NCBI GenBank assembly: GCA_028282885.1
Contig: JANQGX010000079.1
Coordinates: 78,262 to 142,261, forward strand
Reading direction: 5' to 3'
Source of the DNA: SAR324 cluster bacterium
GTDB lineage: Bacteria; SAR324; XYD2-FULL-50-16
DNA length: 64,000 nt
This document shows positions 10,716 through 19,995 of this stretch, in pieces. The notes under the pieces were generated by a model, which saw only the letters and a program-made list of their open reading frames with translations, had not been told where the DNA came from and did no database searches. Position numbers and translations under genes: made by a program. The first letter of the stretch is position 1. The number at the start of each line of letters is the position of its first letter.

Positions 10716-13295
10716 TCAATTGCGGGCCAGATTCGATTGTGCTACCGACAGAATCGCAACTGGTATACCAAACGGTGAACAGGAGATGTAGTTCATGCCA
10801 ACCTGCAGACAATAACTGATGACATCCGGGTTGGCACCGTGTTCACCGCAAATCCCTACCTTTAAATCCGGCCTGACCTGTCTCCCCGACTGAATCGCCT
10901 GATCTATCAACACTTTTACCGGTTCCAGCAGGTTTTGAAACGGATCATTTTTCCAGACATCCATCTCCGTATAAGCCGGTAGAAATGAATTGATGTCGTC
11001 CCTGGAAAGTCCCATGGTTGTCTGTGTCAGATCATTGGTTCCAAAACTGAAGAATTCAGCCTGTTTGGCGATGTCGGAAGCGGAAAGCGCTGCTGCCGGA
11101 AGTTCAATCATGGCGCCGATTTTGACCTCAAAGGGTTGCCGCTTCAATTCATTCTTCTTCATGAAGGCCCGGATAACCCCGATGATGCCCTTAACCGGCT
11201 CCTTTCCTTCCATGATCTGACCGTTCTTGATCAGGTACATCTCCTCTTTTGACATAATCAGGGGGATCATAATGGAAGGTTGCACATTGATATTTTTGTC
11301 CTTCTGAACCTGTAAGGCCGCTTCCAGAATGGCTGCTGTCTGGACGTCATAAATCTCCGGAGAGGAGATTCCAACCCTGCATCCCCGGTGCCCCAGCATT
11401 GGATTGGTCTCCTGCAGTCTCAGAAATGACTGCCTGATCTCTTCTTTCGTTTGTTCTGCCGCGAGATCTTTTAACTGAACCATTGTCTCTTCCAGTTCTC
11501 CTTCGTCTGTCGGCAGAAACTCATGAAGCGGGGCGTCAAGCAGGCGGATGGTAATGGGCATGCCATCCATGATCTCGAAAAGCTCCTTAAAGTCGTCGAC
11601 CAGGAATGCCTTTATGCGATCAAGAATATCCTTTTTTCGCTCCATGTTTTTATTTATCAGGAGATCCCTGAATTGATAGATCCGTTTTTCGCGATGAAAC
11701 ATATGTTCCGTCCGGCAAAGTCCTATTCCATCTGCGCCCAGGATTTTCGCCTGTCTGGCTTCCTGTTGATTGTCTGCATTTGCCAGGATTTGAATGTCCA
11801 TGGCAAACTCCTTGGCTTTTTCCAACAGGTCCTTGACACCGTTTTTCTCGATGTCGGGATATTCGAGTTCAGCTTGTCCCAGGTAAATAGCCGGTTCATC
11901 GGCGCTGACAATCTCCATCGAAACATAATCGCCCTCAAGGACCTTGTGCCCGCTGATTACAACATGATCTTCATGATAAGTGATATCGGGGAAAACAATA
12001 GCAGGTTTTCCCAGGGAACGGGCAACAATGGGAGCATGTGATGTATAGCCTCCTTCACTGGTGAGTACGCCGCAACCGATTTCCACGGCCTGTACATCTT
12101 CAGCGAATGTGCTTTTCTTCAGGAGAATCAGGTTTTTGTCCGTGTCTTCTGTTTTAGCCTTCCAATAGGCTTCAATCAGTTTCTTTGTGGAAAAGAAAAC
12201 CCTTCCACTGGTTGCACCGAGTGAACCGCCAACTCCTCCCCTGAGAACAACATGATCTGATACCGATTCACGGTTGATTGTCGAATAGAGAAGACTGTTC
12301 AGTTCTTTCGGTGTGATGCTGTTGATATACTCTGCATTAGAAATCTGGTTTTCGCTTTGCAGGTCGGAAAGGATCCTCAGCCTGGATGCCATGGATTTCT
12401 GTTCCACTTCACCTTCACCGGTAACAAAAGCTTTGCCGTTTTCAACCACAAAGTCGACCTGCCGGATATCCAGGTGAAAACCTTCCAGAATTCCGGCGAT
12501 TTCATCCATTTCCTCCAGAATGGCCGGATCAAGTTGGCTGATATTCTGCAACTCACCGCCACCATAGAAAACCTCTGAAGTGTAAAAACTACCGTTAAGT
12601 TGGGGATCACCTGTTCTGGAATCCCTTGTGATAAAGGTTCCGTTTATAAACGGTGCGGATTGATCGCCGTGGGGGATGTATTGAATGACCAGTGATGCCG
12701 GAATGTCCTGATTCATTGGATCTGCCCTGTAAGAATCCGCCATCTTTGAGACAGCCAGCTCAATTTGATCCATCGGGTTTTGGGGCAGATTCTGAGCTTG
12801 GTTGCTCAACAGTTGATCGCAATAAGTTTTCTCATCGGAACGATCAATGTTTTTTAGGTCCTCCGGATTTATATTCAAGGCCTGGGTTGCAAATCCTGTC
12901 AGAAATTCGGAAAAGACATGATAAATGCTTTGAGGATTGAATCTGGAGACAAATGAATCGATGATTGAGGTGTTCAGGCCGACATACTCGATGATTGGCG
13001 TTGTTTCCATGATAAGACTTGGTGACAGACAGATTTTGAGCAGAAGCGGTGCCGTGGGATCACCAAACGCCCGGCCGGTTGCCTTTTCAATAAACCCGAT
13101 ACCTTCATTGAGGATGTTTTTGAAATCCCGCTGTCCACTGCTTTCCTGTGTAGCCAGTTCAACGATGAATCCAGGGGTGACAGGTATGCTCAAAGCCGCC
13201 TTTTCCAGCAGGGAGTATCCGACAATACCAACCTTCTCTTTAATTTCGGGATCTTCAATGGGAAGCCCCTCTTCTATATAATAAATCTTTGTCAT
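10716..13295 (-). CDS. PPDK-like phosphotransferase with degenerate ATP-binding half
   Basis: Homologue of pyruvate, phosphate dikinase (859 residues from the ATG at 13295; usual length about 870). The swivelling domain has its catalytic His in GGYTSHAP (residue about 420). The PEP/pyruvate barrel is intact: GLCRTEHM, LLDAPLHEF, GHRGCR, MIELP, GTNDLTQ and the catalytic Cys in GICGEHG (about 816). The N-terminal ATP-grasp half is not: where PPDK has VSVRSGA this protein reads LKICLSP, and where PPDK has LQTR it reads VTGEGE. It may therefore not bind ATP, and could act on PEP only, as a partner or as a sensor. It starts just after the stop of the upstream unknown gene, in an apparent operon with the filament gene. 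Confidence 0.85.
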   Translation of the reverse strand: MTKIYYIEEGLPIEDPEIKEKVGIVGYSLLEKAALSIPVTPGFIVELATQESSGQRDFKNILNEGIGFIEKATGRAFGDPTAPLLLKICLSPSLIMETTPIIEYVGLNTSIIDSFVSRFNPQSIYHVFSEFLTGFATQALNINPEDLKNIDRSDEKTYCDQLLSNQAQNLPQNPMDQIELAVSKMADSYRADPMNQDIPASLVIQYIPHGDQSAPFINGTFITRDSRTGDPQLNGSFYTSEVFYGGGELQNISQLDPAILEEMDEIAGILEGFHLDIRQVDFVVENGKAFVTGEGEVEQKSMASRLRILSDLQSENQISNAEYINSITPKELNSLLYSTINRESVSDHVVLRGGVGGSLGATSGRVFFSTKKLIEAYWKAKTEDTDKNLILLKKSTFAEDVQAVEIGCGVLTSEGGYTSHAPIVARSLGKPAIVFPDITYHEDHVVISGHKVLEGDYVSMEIVSADEPAIYLGQAELEYPDIEKNGVKDLLEKAKEFAMDIQILANADNQQEARQAKILGADGIGLCRTEHMFHREKRIYQFRDLLINKNMERKKDILDRIKAFLVDDFKELFEIMDGMPITIRLLDAPLHEFLPTDEGELEETMVQLKDLAAEQTKEEIRQSFLRLQETNPMLGHRGCRVGISSPEIYDVQTAAILEAALQVQKDKNINVQPSIMIPLIMSKEEMYLIKNGQIMEGKEPVKGIIGVIRAFMKKNELKRQPFEVKIGAMIELPAAALSASDIAKQAEFFSFGTNDLTQTTMGLSRDDINSFLPAYTEMDVWKNDPFQNLLEPVKVLIDQAIQSGRQVRPDLKVGICGEHGANPDVISYCLQVGMNYISCSPFGIPVAILSVAQSNLARN

Positions 13296-13299
13296 AATG

Positions 13300-14271
13300 T
13301 CAGAATAGGTTAATAACAACGTTAACGTCTTTTTTGATAAAGTACTTAAAGCTTTCGCTGGCTCCCTGGTAGAGATATTTTTTCAGTTTTGCAACATCCT
13401 TGATCTCCTCTCCAACTATGGAGAAGAAGATGGAGTCGCCGGTCTTTACCTTGCCCCATTTAAACAGGGAGGAGATATGCTTGATTCGCTGACCGTTGTG
13501 AAACAACAGAATGGTGCTGCCAGGGTATTTTTTCTCGTAGCTTTCAATAATGTTTCGCCAGGCTTCAACATTGCCGTTATGAAAGAGTTCATTGGAAACC
13601 TGAACCCCGTATTTGGGTGTGATTCTCTTCTTTTTCTTGCTTTCCGGCTTCTCTTCAATTGATGCAGGTGGTTCTTCGCCTGGTTTATGTTCAGCCTCGG
13701 TCTTATCGGTTGCAACCGGTTTGGTTTCAGCTTTTACCGGCTCGGTTGCGGTTTCGTCGGAAGAGTAATCTTTTTCATGTTCAGCGAAGCGGCCACTACA
13801 GATGGCTTTGAAATCGGTAAGAAACTTTGCTTCTTTGTCTCTCAGGGAGGGATCTTTTGCTTTGGTAAAAATGACGATGAGTTCGTAAACGGATAAACTT
13901 TCAATCCGTTCCCAATGCTCCTGGTTAGAAGGATTAATAAGGGAGACGTCAAGCTGGGGATGATAGTAGGCAATGACGGTATCAAACTGATCCCATGCTT
14001 TGACGACCTGGTAAATATTTCTCCAGTCAGCCATGGTGGTGGAAAGGTTAAAGGAAAGGGAGGCATACTGGTGTTTTTCGATCAGTAAAGTATGGACAAT
14101 TGCCGGAATCTGCCTTTTGGTGATGTGCTCGGAAGCCTCCATGTCCCAGATGATATCAGCCAGGTTTCTGCCTTTTTCCAATCTCGATTGGATATCGGTA
14201 ATCATATTAACCTGGTTTTCCAGGATAGCATAATCCTGCACTGTCTTAATATTCAGAACCTCGGTGGTCAT
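13300..14271 (-). CDS. Unknown protein between the PPDK-like and CfpA-like genes
   Basis: I do not recognise this 323-residue protein. The start at ATG 14271 is chosen because AAAGGATT lies 7 bases upstream; the frame extends to 14310 without such a site. The N-terminal 150 residues are helical and globular-looking. A charged, low-complexity linker rich in Glu, Lys, Pro and Thr (residues about 165-215) follows, then a basic globular C-terminal segment with YPGSTILLFHNGQRI and a final KKDVNVVINLF. No signal peptide or membrane helix is present, so it should be cytoplasmic. Its stop lies 4 bases from the PPDK-like start, so the two are probably co-translated. Its place next to cfpA suggests a role linked to the cytoplasmic filament. 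Confidence 0.8.
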   Translation of the reverse strand: MTTEVLNIKTVQDYAILENQVNMITDIQSRLEKGRNLADIIWDMEASEHITKRQIPAIVHTLLIEKHQYASLSFNLSTTMADWRNIYQVVKAWDQFDTVIAYYHPQLDVSLINPSNQEHWERIESLSVYELIVIFTKAKDPSLRDKEAKFLTDFKAICSGRFAEHEKDYSSDETATEPVKAETKPVATDKTEAEHKPGEEPPASIEEKPESKKKKRITPKYGVQVSNELFHNGNVEAWRNIIESYEKKYPGSTILLFHNGQRIKHISSLFKWGKVKTGDSIFFSIVGEEIKDVAKLKKYLYQGASESFKYFIKKDVNVVINLF

Positions 14272-14463
14272 ATTTAATCCTTTACAATTAAACTGAGAAA
14301 AGCAGGTCAATTATATGAAAAAACAGGAATTATCTGACTTCATGTGAAATCGTAAACGGACCTGCAGTTATTTCTACTTTACTTGTTAGGATTGACTATT
14401 TCAAGAGTTCAGGAGGTTTTTGGCGGATGCAGTGGAGATCGAAGCAGTGAGATTTGGAAAGGG

Positions 14464-14493
14464 AGAACAGGTGAAATTGGATTCACCTGTTCT
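14464..14493 (-). terminator. Hairpin downstream of the CfpA-like gene
   Basis: A perfect 12-bp stem (AGAACAGGTGAA with its complement) and a 6-base loop lies 14 bases after the stop of the filament gene on the minus strand. Only a broken pyrimidine run (CTCCCTTTCC) follows, so termination may be partial. That would let the strongly expressed filament gene be separated from, yet leak into, the two genes downstream. Confidence 0.55.
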
Positions 14494-14506
14494 GAATACT
14501 CTCCTT

Positions 14507-16333
14507 TCAGAAAGAGGTAAAAGAATCAGTGGATTGTGACTGATTGGATTTATCCTGGTGATACTCTTCATGAACAAAATCAGGGGTATCCAGGGTGAGT
14601 TCGTTTAAGAATTCGGTTAAGACATTCCCCATCCGATTAAGTGTCTGGTCCCTTCGGTTGATTGAAGATAAGGATACTTCAACAAACAACCCCGGGTAAA
14701 CCTGAAACGGGTTAAATCGCTGGGTGTATTTCTCCGTTTCGGTTTCCAGGTAATCCAACCTCTGCTCCATAATGATTCTTTCGGACGGGTTGTCTGTTTC
14801 GTAGAGGTTGACCAGTTTTTCCCTGAGGATCTTATACTGTTTTTTGAGATGAGCCTGTTTTTCCCGAAAGGTGTCATTTAGCTTTTCAACATTGCTCTTT
14901 TCAGGTTCGATGAATGTAACTTCGTCCCAAAGCTCAGCCCTGGGCAGGTCTTCAACACCGGGAGACTTTGGATGAATACGTTGCGCGTTCTCCAGGATCT
15001 CGCGGGCAATATCTTCATAATCCTTGAAGCCGACCTCTTCTTTTGCCGTGTCATGGATTTTGCCAAATACCCGGTTGAGCTTATCCGCTTCGTAGGCGAA
15101 ATCATCCATTTGCTGACAATATGCGGCTCTCAATTCACGCAATTGCAGCTCATCAAAGTAGGACATGGTGACAGAGTAGTGTTCATCGGGTAGAAGCGGG
15201 ATGTTCACGTCTTCATATTCCCTGATAACAACTTTGCGACAATTTTTAAAATTCTCGATATGCTGGTAACCCAATAAGGAGACATCCAGGAGCCCCACCA
15301 GTTTGTTGGTGGCATCATTGAATCCCCTATCCCGAAGGTTTTCATCGCTGATGATTCTCAAGACATTTTCCCGAACATCAAGCGGGTCATAGTCGACAAA
15401 GCTTATCTCCGGTCCGATTCCCTTGATAGCGTCAATCAGCTTTTTGGCCATATAATTGTACTGGGGAGATTCAGCATCACCATCGCCAAAACCGATGTGG
15501 TCTTCCAGTTTCTTGACTTTTTCAAAGACCTTCATACTCTGATTCATCGAGTCCTGCTTGGCGTCAACCAGCTCATCGTTCAGCTTGTCGACCTCTTCGT
15601 TGATCTGTTTAATAATGTGTTCGGAAATGATATCCTTAATGATTACTTCGGAGGCTGCCTGATAATGATAGACGGGGCGTCTGAGTTCTGACTCGGGGAT
15701 GTTCAGTGTCAGGTTGACATCGGTTACGGTGTCCGGTTTCAGTTCATTGTTGCTGAAAAAGCATTTAACCACGGAACTGGAAAACTTACCTCTTAGAAAT
15801 CCCCCGATTCCCGTTTTGCCGCTCAGGAGTTTTCGCGTTTCATCCTCCAGATCAAACATACCTTTTTGGACATGTCCCTGCAGGTGGCCGAATATATTAA
15901 CAACTGAGTTCTCAATGGAGTCGGTGTTAAACATTCCATCCTGGCCAATTGAATCCAATAGGTAAGGTACCCCGCGGGGATTGTATTTGTTCAGTCCGAG
16001 GGCCTCTTCCGAATCGACGAGGTCTCGAAATTTTTTGCCCATTTCATCTTCAACCGTTGAAACATAACGGTTGTACATGTTGTGATAAGACTGGTTGTAA
16101 TAGTTGTGCAGCAACTCTTTAACAGTTCCGCCGACATGCAGTTTTTCAAGAACTTCCGGTGGAAGTTTTGATGTCACATGGTTGAGTACCTTATCGACTT
16201 CCTCGTCTATCAAAAGTTTGGCTTCTGCATATTCATTACGACCGTCCCTGTTTAGGCTGTTTCGGGAACCTACAGCGCTGTCTCGTTCAGGATGTACGTA
16301 ATTCGGGCCTTTCAAGAAAGAACCTCGTGCCAT
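14507..16333 (-). CDS. cfpA: Cytoplasmic filament protein A (CfpA) homologue
   Basis: Structural subunit of the cytoplasmic ribbon filaments that run beneath the inner membrane of treponemes and are needed for normal chromosome segregation and cell division. Recognised from recall of the family: blocks such as HLQGHVQKGM, FLRGKFSSSVVKC, YDPLDVRENVLRI and LLGYQHIENFKN occur at comparable positions in treponemal CfpA. The 608 residues are almost entirely charged and helix-prone, with no signal peptide or membrane segment, as expected for a self-assembling rod. Treponemal CfpA is somewhat longer (about 680), the difference being mostly at the ends. The gene is followed by a 12-bp hairpin, then by the unknown and PPDK-like genes. 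Confidence 0.8.
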   Translation of the reverse strand: MARGSFLKGPNYVHPERDSAVGSRNSLNRDGRNEYAEAKLLIDEEVDKVLNHVTSKLPPEVLEKLHVGGTVKELLHNYYNQSYHNMYNRYVSTVEDEMGKKFRDLVDSEEALGLNKYNPRGVPYLLDSIGQDGMFNTDSIENSVVNIFGHLQGHVQKGMFDLEDETRKLLSGKTGIGGFLRGKFSSSVVKCFFSNNELKPDTVTDVNLTLNIPESELRRPVYHYQAASEVIIKDIISEHIIKQINEEVDKLNDELVDAKQDSMNQSMKVFEKVKKLEDHIGFGDGDAESPQYNYMAKKLIDAIKGIGPEISFVDYDPLDVRENVLRIISDENLRDRGFNDATNKLVGLLDVSLLGYQHIENFKNCRKVVIREYEDVNIPLLPDEHYSVTMSYFDELQLRELRAAYCQQMDDFAYEADKLNRVFGKIHDTAKEEVGFKDYEDIAREILENAQRIHPKSPGVEDLPRAELWDEVTFIEPEKSNVEKLNDTFREKQAHLKKQYKILREKLVNLYETDNPSERIIMEQRLDYLETETEKYTQRFNPFQVYPGLFVEVSLSSINRRDQTLNRMGNVLTEFLNELTLDTPDFVHEEYHQDKSNQSQSTDSFTSF

Positions 16334-16641
16334 GGTAACCTCGTAAGATTTAGTGAATCGGCTATTAGGTATTTATGTTGTTGAACTTAAAGATGGTACG
16401 GCTTGTAATGAACCTCTCAAATAACTCCAGCACAAATAGCGATTATTTTAGTGCCACTATAGTGTTGTATGCCTGGGCCTGTCAACCCTAATTCAGTCCC
16501 CATCTTAGTTGAGAAGGGGACAATCAGGCTATTGATCCCAGACAACAGGGAGGGATAGGGGAATTGTCGGCGGATGCCTTGTATGTGTCAAAAAGTTTCG
16601 GATTTTCAATGCGAAAGAGGTTGTTTGTTTATGGAGTAGTG
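16334..16641. other. Divergent region upstream of the CfpA-like gene
   Basis: This 308-base stretch separates the CfpA-like gene from the rightward small frame and YbjN-like gene. It should carry the filament gene's promoter and mRNA leader. I see no tRNA, strong palindrome or convincing gene in it. Confidence 0.4.
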
Positions 16642-16773
16642 ATGGCAAAATATTCGAATCATTTTAGGGCATCCGAAGGATTCAAAAAAATGACAGATTT
16701 AATCAAAGAGATTAGACTAAATGCCAACTATTTAATGTTTTTACCAAACGGGTCGGTCTTTATCATAGACTAG
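16642..16773 (+). CDS. Possible 43-residue small protein
   Basis: A short frame starting ATGGCAAAATATTCG is preceded by a GGAG five bases upstream, a plausible ribosome-binding site. The product is basic at its N-terminus and ends in a hydrophobic NYLMFLPNGSVFIID. It ends 33 bases before the YbjN-like gene and is read in the same direction. I recognise no family and the length gives little statistical support, so this is a tentative call. Confidence 0.3.
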   Translation: MAKYSNHFRASEGFKKMTDLIKEIRLNANYLMFLPNGSVFIID

Positions 16774-16806
16774 ACTCATTTCAACATCATTAATTCATGG
16801 GATCCC

Positions 16807-17247
16807 ATGCGTGAACTGGAAGATGGTATCTATTCGGAACCAACAGATCAAAACATTGCTCATCTGATTGATGATTATGTCAAAAAGTTTTACGGCAAGA
16901 CCGGCGAGGAGGTCATCAGGGTTAGACACAATATTTGGGCGATTCGCGAGGCATCCTACTCTTTTAATATCATTGTAACCTCGCTTTTGATTGTTTTTGA
17001 TGCGATTCTCTTTGAGGTATTACCCGAACAGAAAGCAGGTTTTTTTGAAGAGTTGCTAAGCCTGAATGCCCATCGTGCCAAGACCTCGAAGCTTTGTCTG
17101 GTCAAGGACAGGATACACTTGAGAATCATCAGGGGCCTGGAAGATTTTGACTATTCGGAATTTGTCGCTCACGTGGAGGAGTACAGGGAGATCTTTCCTG
17201 ATATCAGGGAACAGCTCTTGAACAAATACTATCCAGAAGACGCATAA
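16807..17247 (+). CDS. YbjN-like protein
   Basis: A 146-residue soluble protein with the general look of the YbjN / CesT-chaperone fold: an N-terminal helix, two central beta-rich stretches (SFNIIVTSLLIVFDAILFEVLP and SKLCLVKDRIHLRIIRGL, cited here by position 55-76 and 93-110), and a C-terminal helix ending in LNKYYPEDA. YbjN relatives are usually small regulators or chaperone-like proteins. The match is by pattern only and the function is unknown. It lies 19 bases before the ABC ATPase gene and may be co-transcribed with the cytochrome maturation genes. Confidence 0.6.
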   Translation: MRELEDGIYSEPTDQNIAHLIDDYVKKFYGKTGEEVIRVRHNIWAIREASYSFNIIVTSLLIVFDAILFEVLPEQKAGFFEELLSLNAHRAKTSKLCLVKDRIHLRIIRGLEDFDYSEFVAHVEEYREIFPDIREQLLNKYYPEDA

Positions 17248-17266
17248 CCAGTAGTCCCGCTTGAGT

Positions 17267-18010
17267 ATGAATATGAATCCTAATGCGAATCCGGTGACGC
17301 TTCTATCCGTTCGCAATATACACAAACATTTTGGCTATAAGCAGGTCTTAAAAGGAATTTCTCTGGATCTGCACTCCGGAAAATCAACCCTTCTGGTTGG
17401 ACGAAATGGGGCAGGGAAATCCACTCTGATCAAAATCCTGGCAGGCCTGATGCGTCCCTCCAATGGAGAAATACTTTATCGAAAAGAGAGTATTGCTGAT
17501 AATCCGGAGAAATACAGAAAAGCATTCGGGTTGATTACGCATGCAACGATGTTCTATGGCGACCTTTCCGCTCGGGAAAACCTGTTGTTTTTTGGCAGAT
17601 TGAAAAAGATAACTGATCTGAATGAAAAAGTTGAACATGCGCTTTTGCGCACGGGCCTGTCACATGCTTCCGACCTGACAGTCAAGGTTTTTAGCACGGG
17701 AATGTCAAAGAGATTGAATATTGCCAGGCTGATGATTACCGACCCGGAAATACTCTTCCTGGATGAACCGTATTCAGGCCTGGATCTGGAATCGATCGAC
17801 CTGCTTAATAAGTATCTCGGGGATTTTAAATCAAAGGGTGGTACCATTCTGTTGATTAGTCATCAGATAGACGCCTGTTATGACTTCAGTGATAAGGTAG
17901 CCTTTCTGATAAAAGGAGTCATTGAAAGGGAGATCGAAAGCGGCAATCTTTCACAATCCGAGTTACTGGAGCAATACCAGAATCAGACTTACATGAGGCC
18001 CAACGAATAG
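17267..18010 (+). CDS. ccmA: Haem exporter ATP-binding protein CcmA
   Basis: ATPase subunit of the CcmAB complex used in system I cytochrome c maturation, where it drives release of holo-CcmE. Walker A GRNGAGKST, the ABC signature here varied as FSTGMSKRLNIARL, Walker B ILFLDEPYSGLD and the switch His in LLISHQ are all visible. Several start codons lie close together (TTG 17261, ATG 17267, ATG 17273); I chose the first ATG. At about 247 residues it is slightly longer than typical CcmA (200-230). It is followed directly by ccmB. Without that neighbour it would be called simply an ABC ATPase. Confidence 0.85.
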   Translation: MNMNPNANPVTLLSVRNIHKHFGYKQVLKGISLDLHSGKSTLLVGRNGAGKSTLIKILAGLMRPSNGEILYRKESIADNPEKYRKAFGLITHATMFYGDLSARENLLFFGRLKKITDLNEKVEHALLRTGLSHASDLTVKVFSTGMSKRLNIARLMITDPEILFLDEPYSGLDLESIDLLNKYLGDFKSKGGTILLISHQIDACYDFSDKVAFLIKGVIEREIESGNLSQSELLEQYQNQTYMRPNE

Positions 18011-18018
18011 GGAACGGC

Positions 18019-18690
18019 ATGGTCAGAGATATTTGGACAGTAGTGATCAAGGATCTAAAGCTCGATATCAGAAGGGCTGAGAATTTCTTTTCCATGCTCT
18101 TTTTTTCCGTTACCATCTTGTTGATATTTGCATTTGCCCTTCCCCAAAAACAGTCGACACAGGTCGATATCCTCTCAGGCGTTTTCTGGATAGTTTTTCT
18201 CTTAAGCGGTCTTTTAAGTCTGAACAAAACCTTCCAACAGGAAAAAGAGAACGGTTGTATCGAGGCATTGCTTGTTTCCCCTGTCAACAGGGGTGCGATT
18301 TTCCTGGGCAAGATGCTGGGAACGGTGGTTTTCATACTTATTGTCCAGATCCTGGTCATTCCTGTTTTTGGGATTTTGTTTCATCACTCTGTAATAGAAA
18401 ACTTCTCCTGGTTTTTATTGATGAGCCTGCTGGCGGCTTTAGGGTTTGGTTCCCTGGGAACCCTTCTGGCCGGATTGACATCGGATATCCGTTTTCGGGA
18501 GATTCTATTGCCCCTGCTTCTTTTCCCGCTGATAATTCCGTTATTGCTGGCTTGTGTTAGAATTACACAGTCTCTCCTGGCCGGCGAAGGAATCCTGGGG
18601 GCTGGTGATTGGTTACGGCTACTGGTGGGATTTGATGCGATTTTTATGATTGTCTCATTTTTGGTATTTGAATTCGTGATGGAGTTATAG
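18019..18690 (+). CDS. ccmB: Haem exporter membrane protein CcmB
   Basis: Inner-membrane permease partner of CcmA. The 223 residues contain about six hydrophobic helices and the CcmB-type early cytoplasmic segment VIKDLKLDIRRAENF, followed by QQEKENGCIEALLVSPVNRGAIFLGK near residues 75-100. The gap to ccmA is 8 bases, pointing to translational coupling. Its presence identifies the preceding ATPase as CcmA and the following gene as CcmC. Confidence 0.9.
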   Translation: MVRDIWTVVIKDLKLDIRRAENFFSMLFFSVTILLIFAFALPQKQSTQVDILSGVFWIVFLLSGLLSLNKTFQQEKENGCIEALLVSPVNRGAIFLGKMLGTVVFILIVQILVIPVFGILFHHSVIENFSWFLLMSLLAALGFGSLGTLLAGLTSDIRFREILLPLLLFPLIIPLLLACVRITQSLLAGEGILGAGDWLRLLVGFDAIFMIVSFLVFEFVMEL

Positions 18691-18888
18691 CTCGATCTGG
18701 TTTAGATTCTGAAGCAGAGACGGTCGCAGGATTTATTGAATTTAAATCATTATCTAATGGTTTTGATCGGCCTGGAACGGAATTCGTTAAGAGTTACGAA
18801 TGGTTCAAACATTCATTCAATCTTTAATACACTGAACTTACAACGCCTGTTCTTAAAAGATACGGCACTCACTTTAATCGACAGAATT

Positions 18889-19572
18889 ATGAGCTTTAAT
18901 AAGATTAGCAGGTTGCTGGGATTTGCCGTTTTGATCGGTTTGATTCTGGATGTTTTGATGATTTTTGCCTGGTCGCCTACGGACTCTTCCATGGGTTGGG
19001 TTCAGAAAATCATGTATATTCACGTACCCTCTGCCTGGACCAGTTTTCTGTCTATCACTGTCGCATTTTTGTTTTCGCTGTTGTACTTGTGGAAGCGAAG
19101 GGAACAATTTGACATTATTGCACTTTCAGCGGTTGAGATCGGGGTTATCTTTTGTGGGCTGGCCCTGATAACAGGTTCAATCTGGGCAAGGCCAACCTGG
19201 AATACTTACTGGACCTGGGACGCCCGATTGACCACCACCCTTATCCTGTTCCTGATATTCTCCGGTTATTTGCTTTTGAGAAGGTTTTCAGAACCCGGGG
19301 ATCAGCAAGCCAGGCTATCGGCGGTGGTTGCCATTATCGGGTTTCTGGACATTCCCTTGATTCATCTTTCGGTAGTCTGGTGGAGAACCCTGCATCAACC
19401 TTCGACTGTATTCTCACCCAAGCAGAATGTCATTGATGATCAGATTCTTGTGACACTAATCTTTAGTGTTTCGGTTTTTTCAATTCTCTTTCTTTTTTTA
19501 CTTTTGAATCGTGTGGAACTCGAACGCAGGAATAGACTTTACATGAAAACGGTAATGACTGTTGACGAGTAA
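18889..19572 (+). CDS. ccmC: Haem lyase / exporter component CcmC
   Basis: Membrane protein that presents haem to the chaperone CcmE. The tryptophan-rich WWD-type motif (TWNTYWTWDARLTTTL, near residues 105-120) and flanking His residues in HVPSAW and WWRTLHQP, which are the expected haem ligands, can be seen between six membrane helices. I start at ATG 18889 (227 residues, the normal CcmC size); the open frame runs back to a TTG at 18736, but that extension is not membrane-like or family-like. ccmE, F, G and H are not in this window, so the rest of the pathway must be encoded elsewhere or be absent. Confidence 0.88.
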   Translation: MSFNKISRLLGFAVLIGLILDVLMIFAWSPTDSSMGWVQKIMYIHVPSAWTSFLSITVAFLFSLLYLWKRREQFDIIALSAVEIGVIFCGLALITGSIWARPTWNTYWTWDARLTTTLILFLIFSGYLLLRRFSEPGDQQARLSAVVAIIGFLDIPLIHLSVVWWRTLHQPSTVFSPKQNVIDDQILVTLIFSVSVFSILFLFLLLNRVELERRNRLYMKTVMTVDE

Positions 19573-19578
19573 AGAATG

Positions 19579-19995
19579 TTACCCGGTTTTTTTTCCTGGT
19601 TTGGAGATATAGGGAAGGAGAAGTTTGGTGCGGATCAGATGATCGTATGAATCCGGAAATTTTGCTGCATTAATGATTTGCAGACCTCGCTTGATTACAG
19701 ATCTGTCCTGGGTACCATGAATGGTCCTGGCTCCCTTCTGATGTCCGGTCTTTGGCGTAAAATATTGGTCTTTCCTGTTTGTCTCACTTGCCAACAGACC
19801 TTTTTGACCATCAAACCATTCCAGCAGGTTTTCCTCAAATAGAAATTGCAGGTGTTTCAGATTTTCGTCCTTGTCAAGCCACAGAAACAGGTGGAGATCC
19901 GGCTGGTTAAAACAGGCCAGACTTGTTTTCCGGACGCCGTTAACAAACTCTGAAGATTTTTGAGATTTGATTTCGTAAAAATTGAAAAGACTCAT
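19579..19995 (-). CDS. Unknown 138-residue protein
   Basis: A complete minus-strand frame converging on ccmC with a 6-base gap. The N-terminal half (SLFNFYEIKSQKSSEFV, then LHLFLWLDKDENLKHLQFLFEENLLEWFDG by position 33-62) looks like a compact alpha/beta protein. The C-terminal half is basic and ends PYISKPGKKTG. No signal peptide, membrane helix or recognisable motif is present, and the upstream ribosome-binding site is weak. Codon usage resembles its neighbours. I cannot name a family. Confidence 0.5.
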   Translation of the reverse strand: MSLFNFYEIKSQKSSEFVNGVRKTSLACFNQPDLHLFLWLDKDENLKHLQFLFEENLLEWFDGQKGLLASETNRKDQYFTPKTGHQKGARTIHGTQDRSVIKRGLQIINAAKFPDSYDHLIRTKLLLPYISKPGKKTG

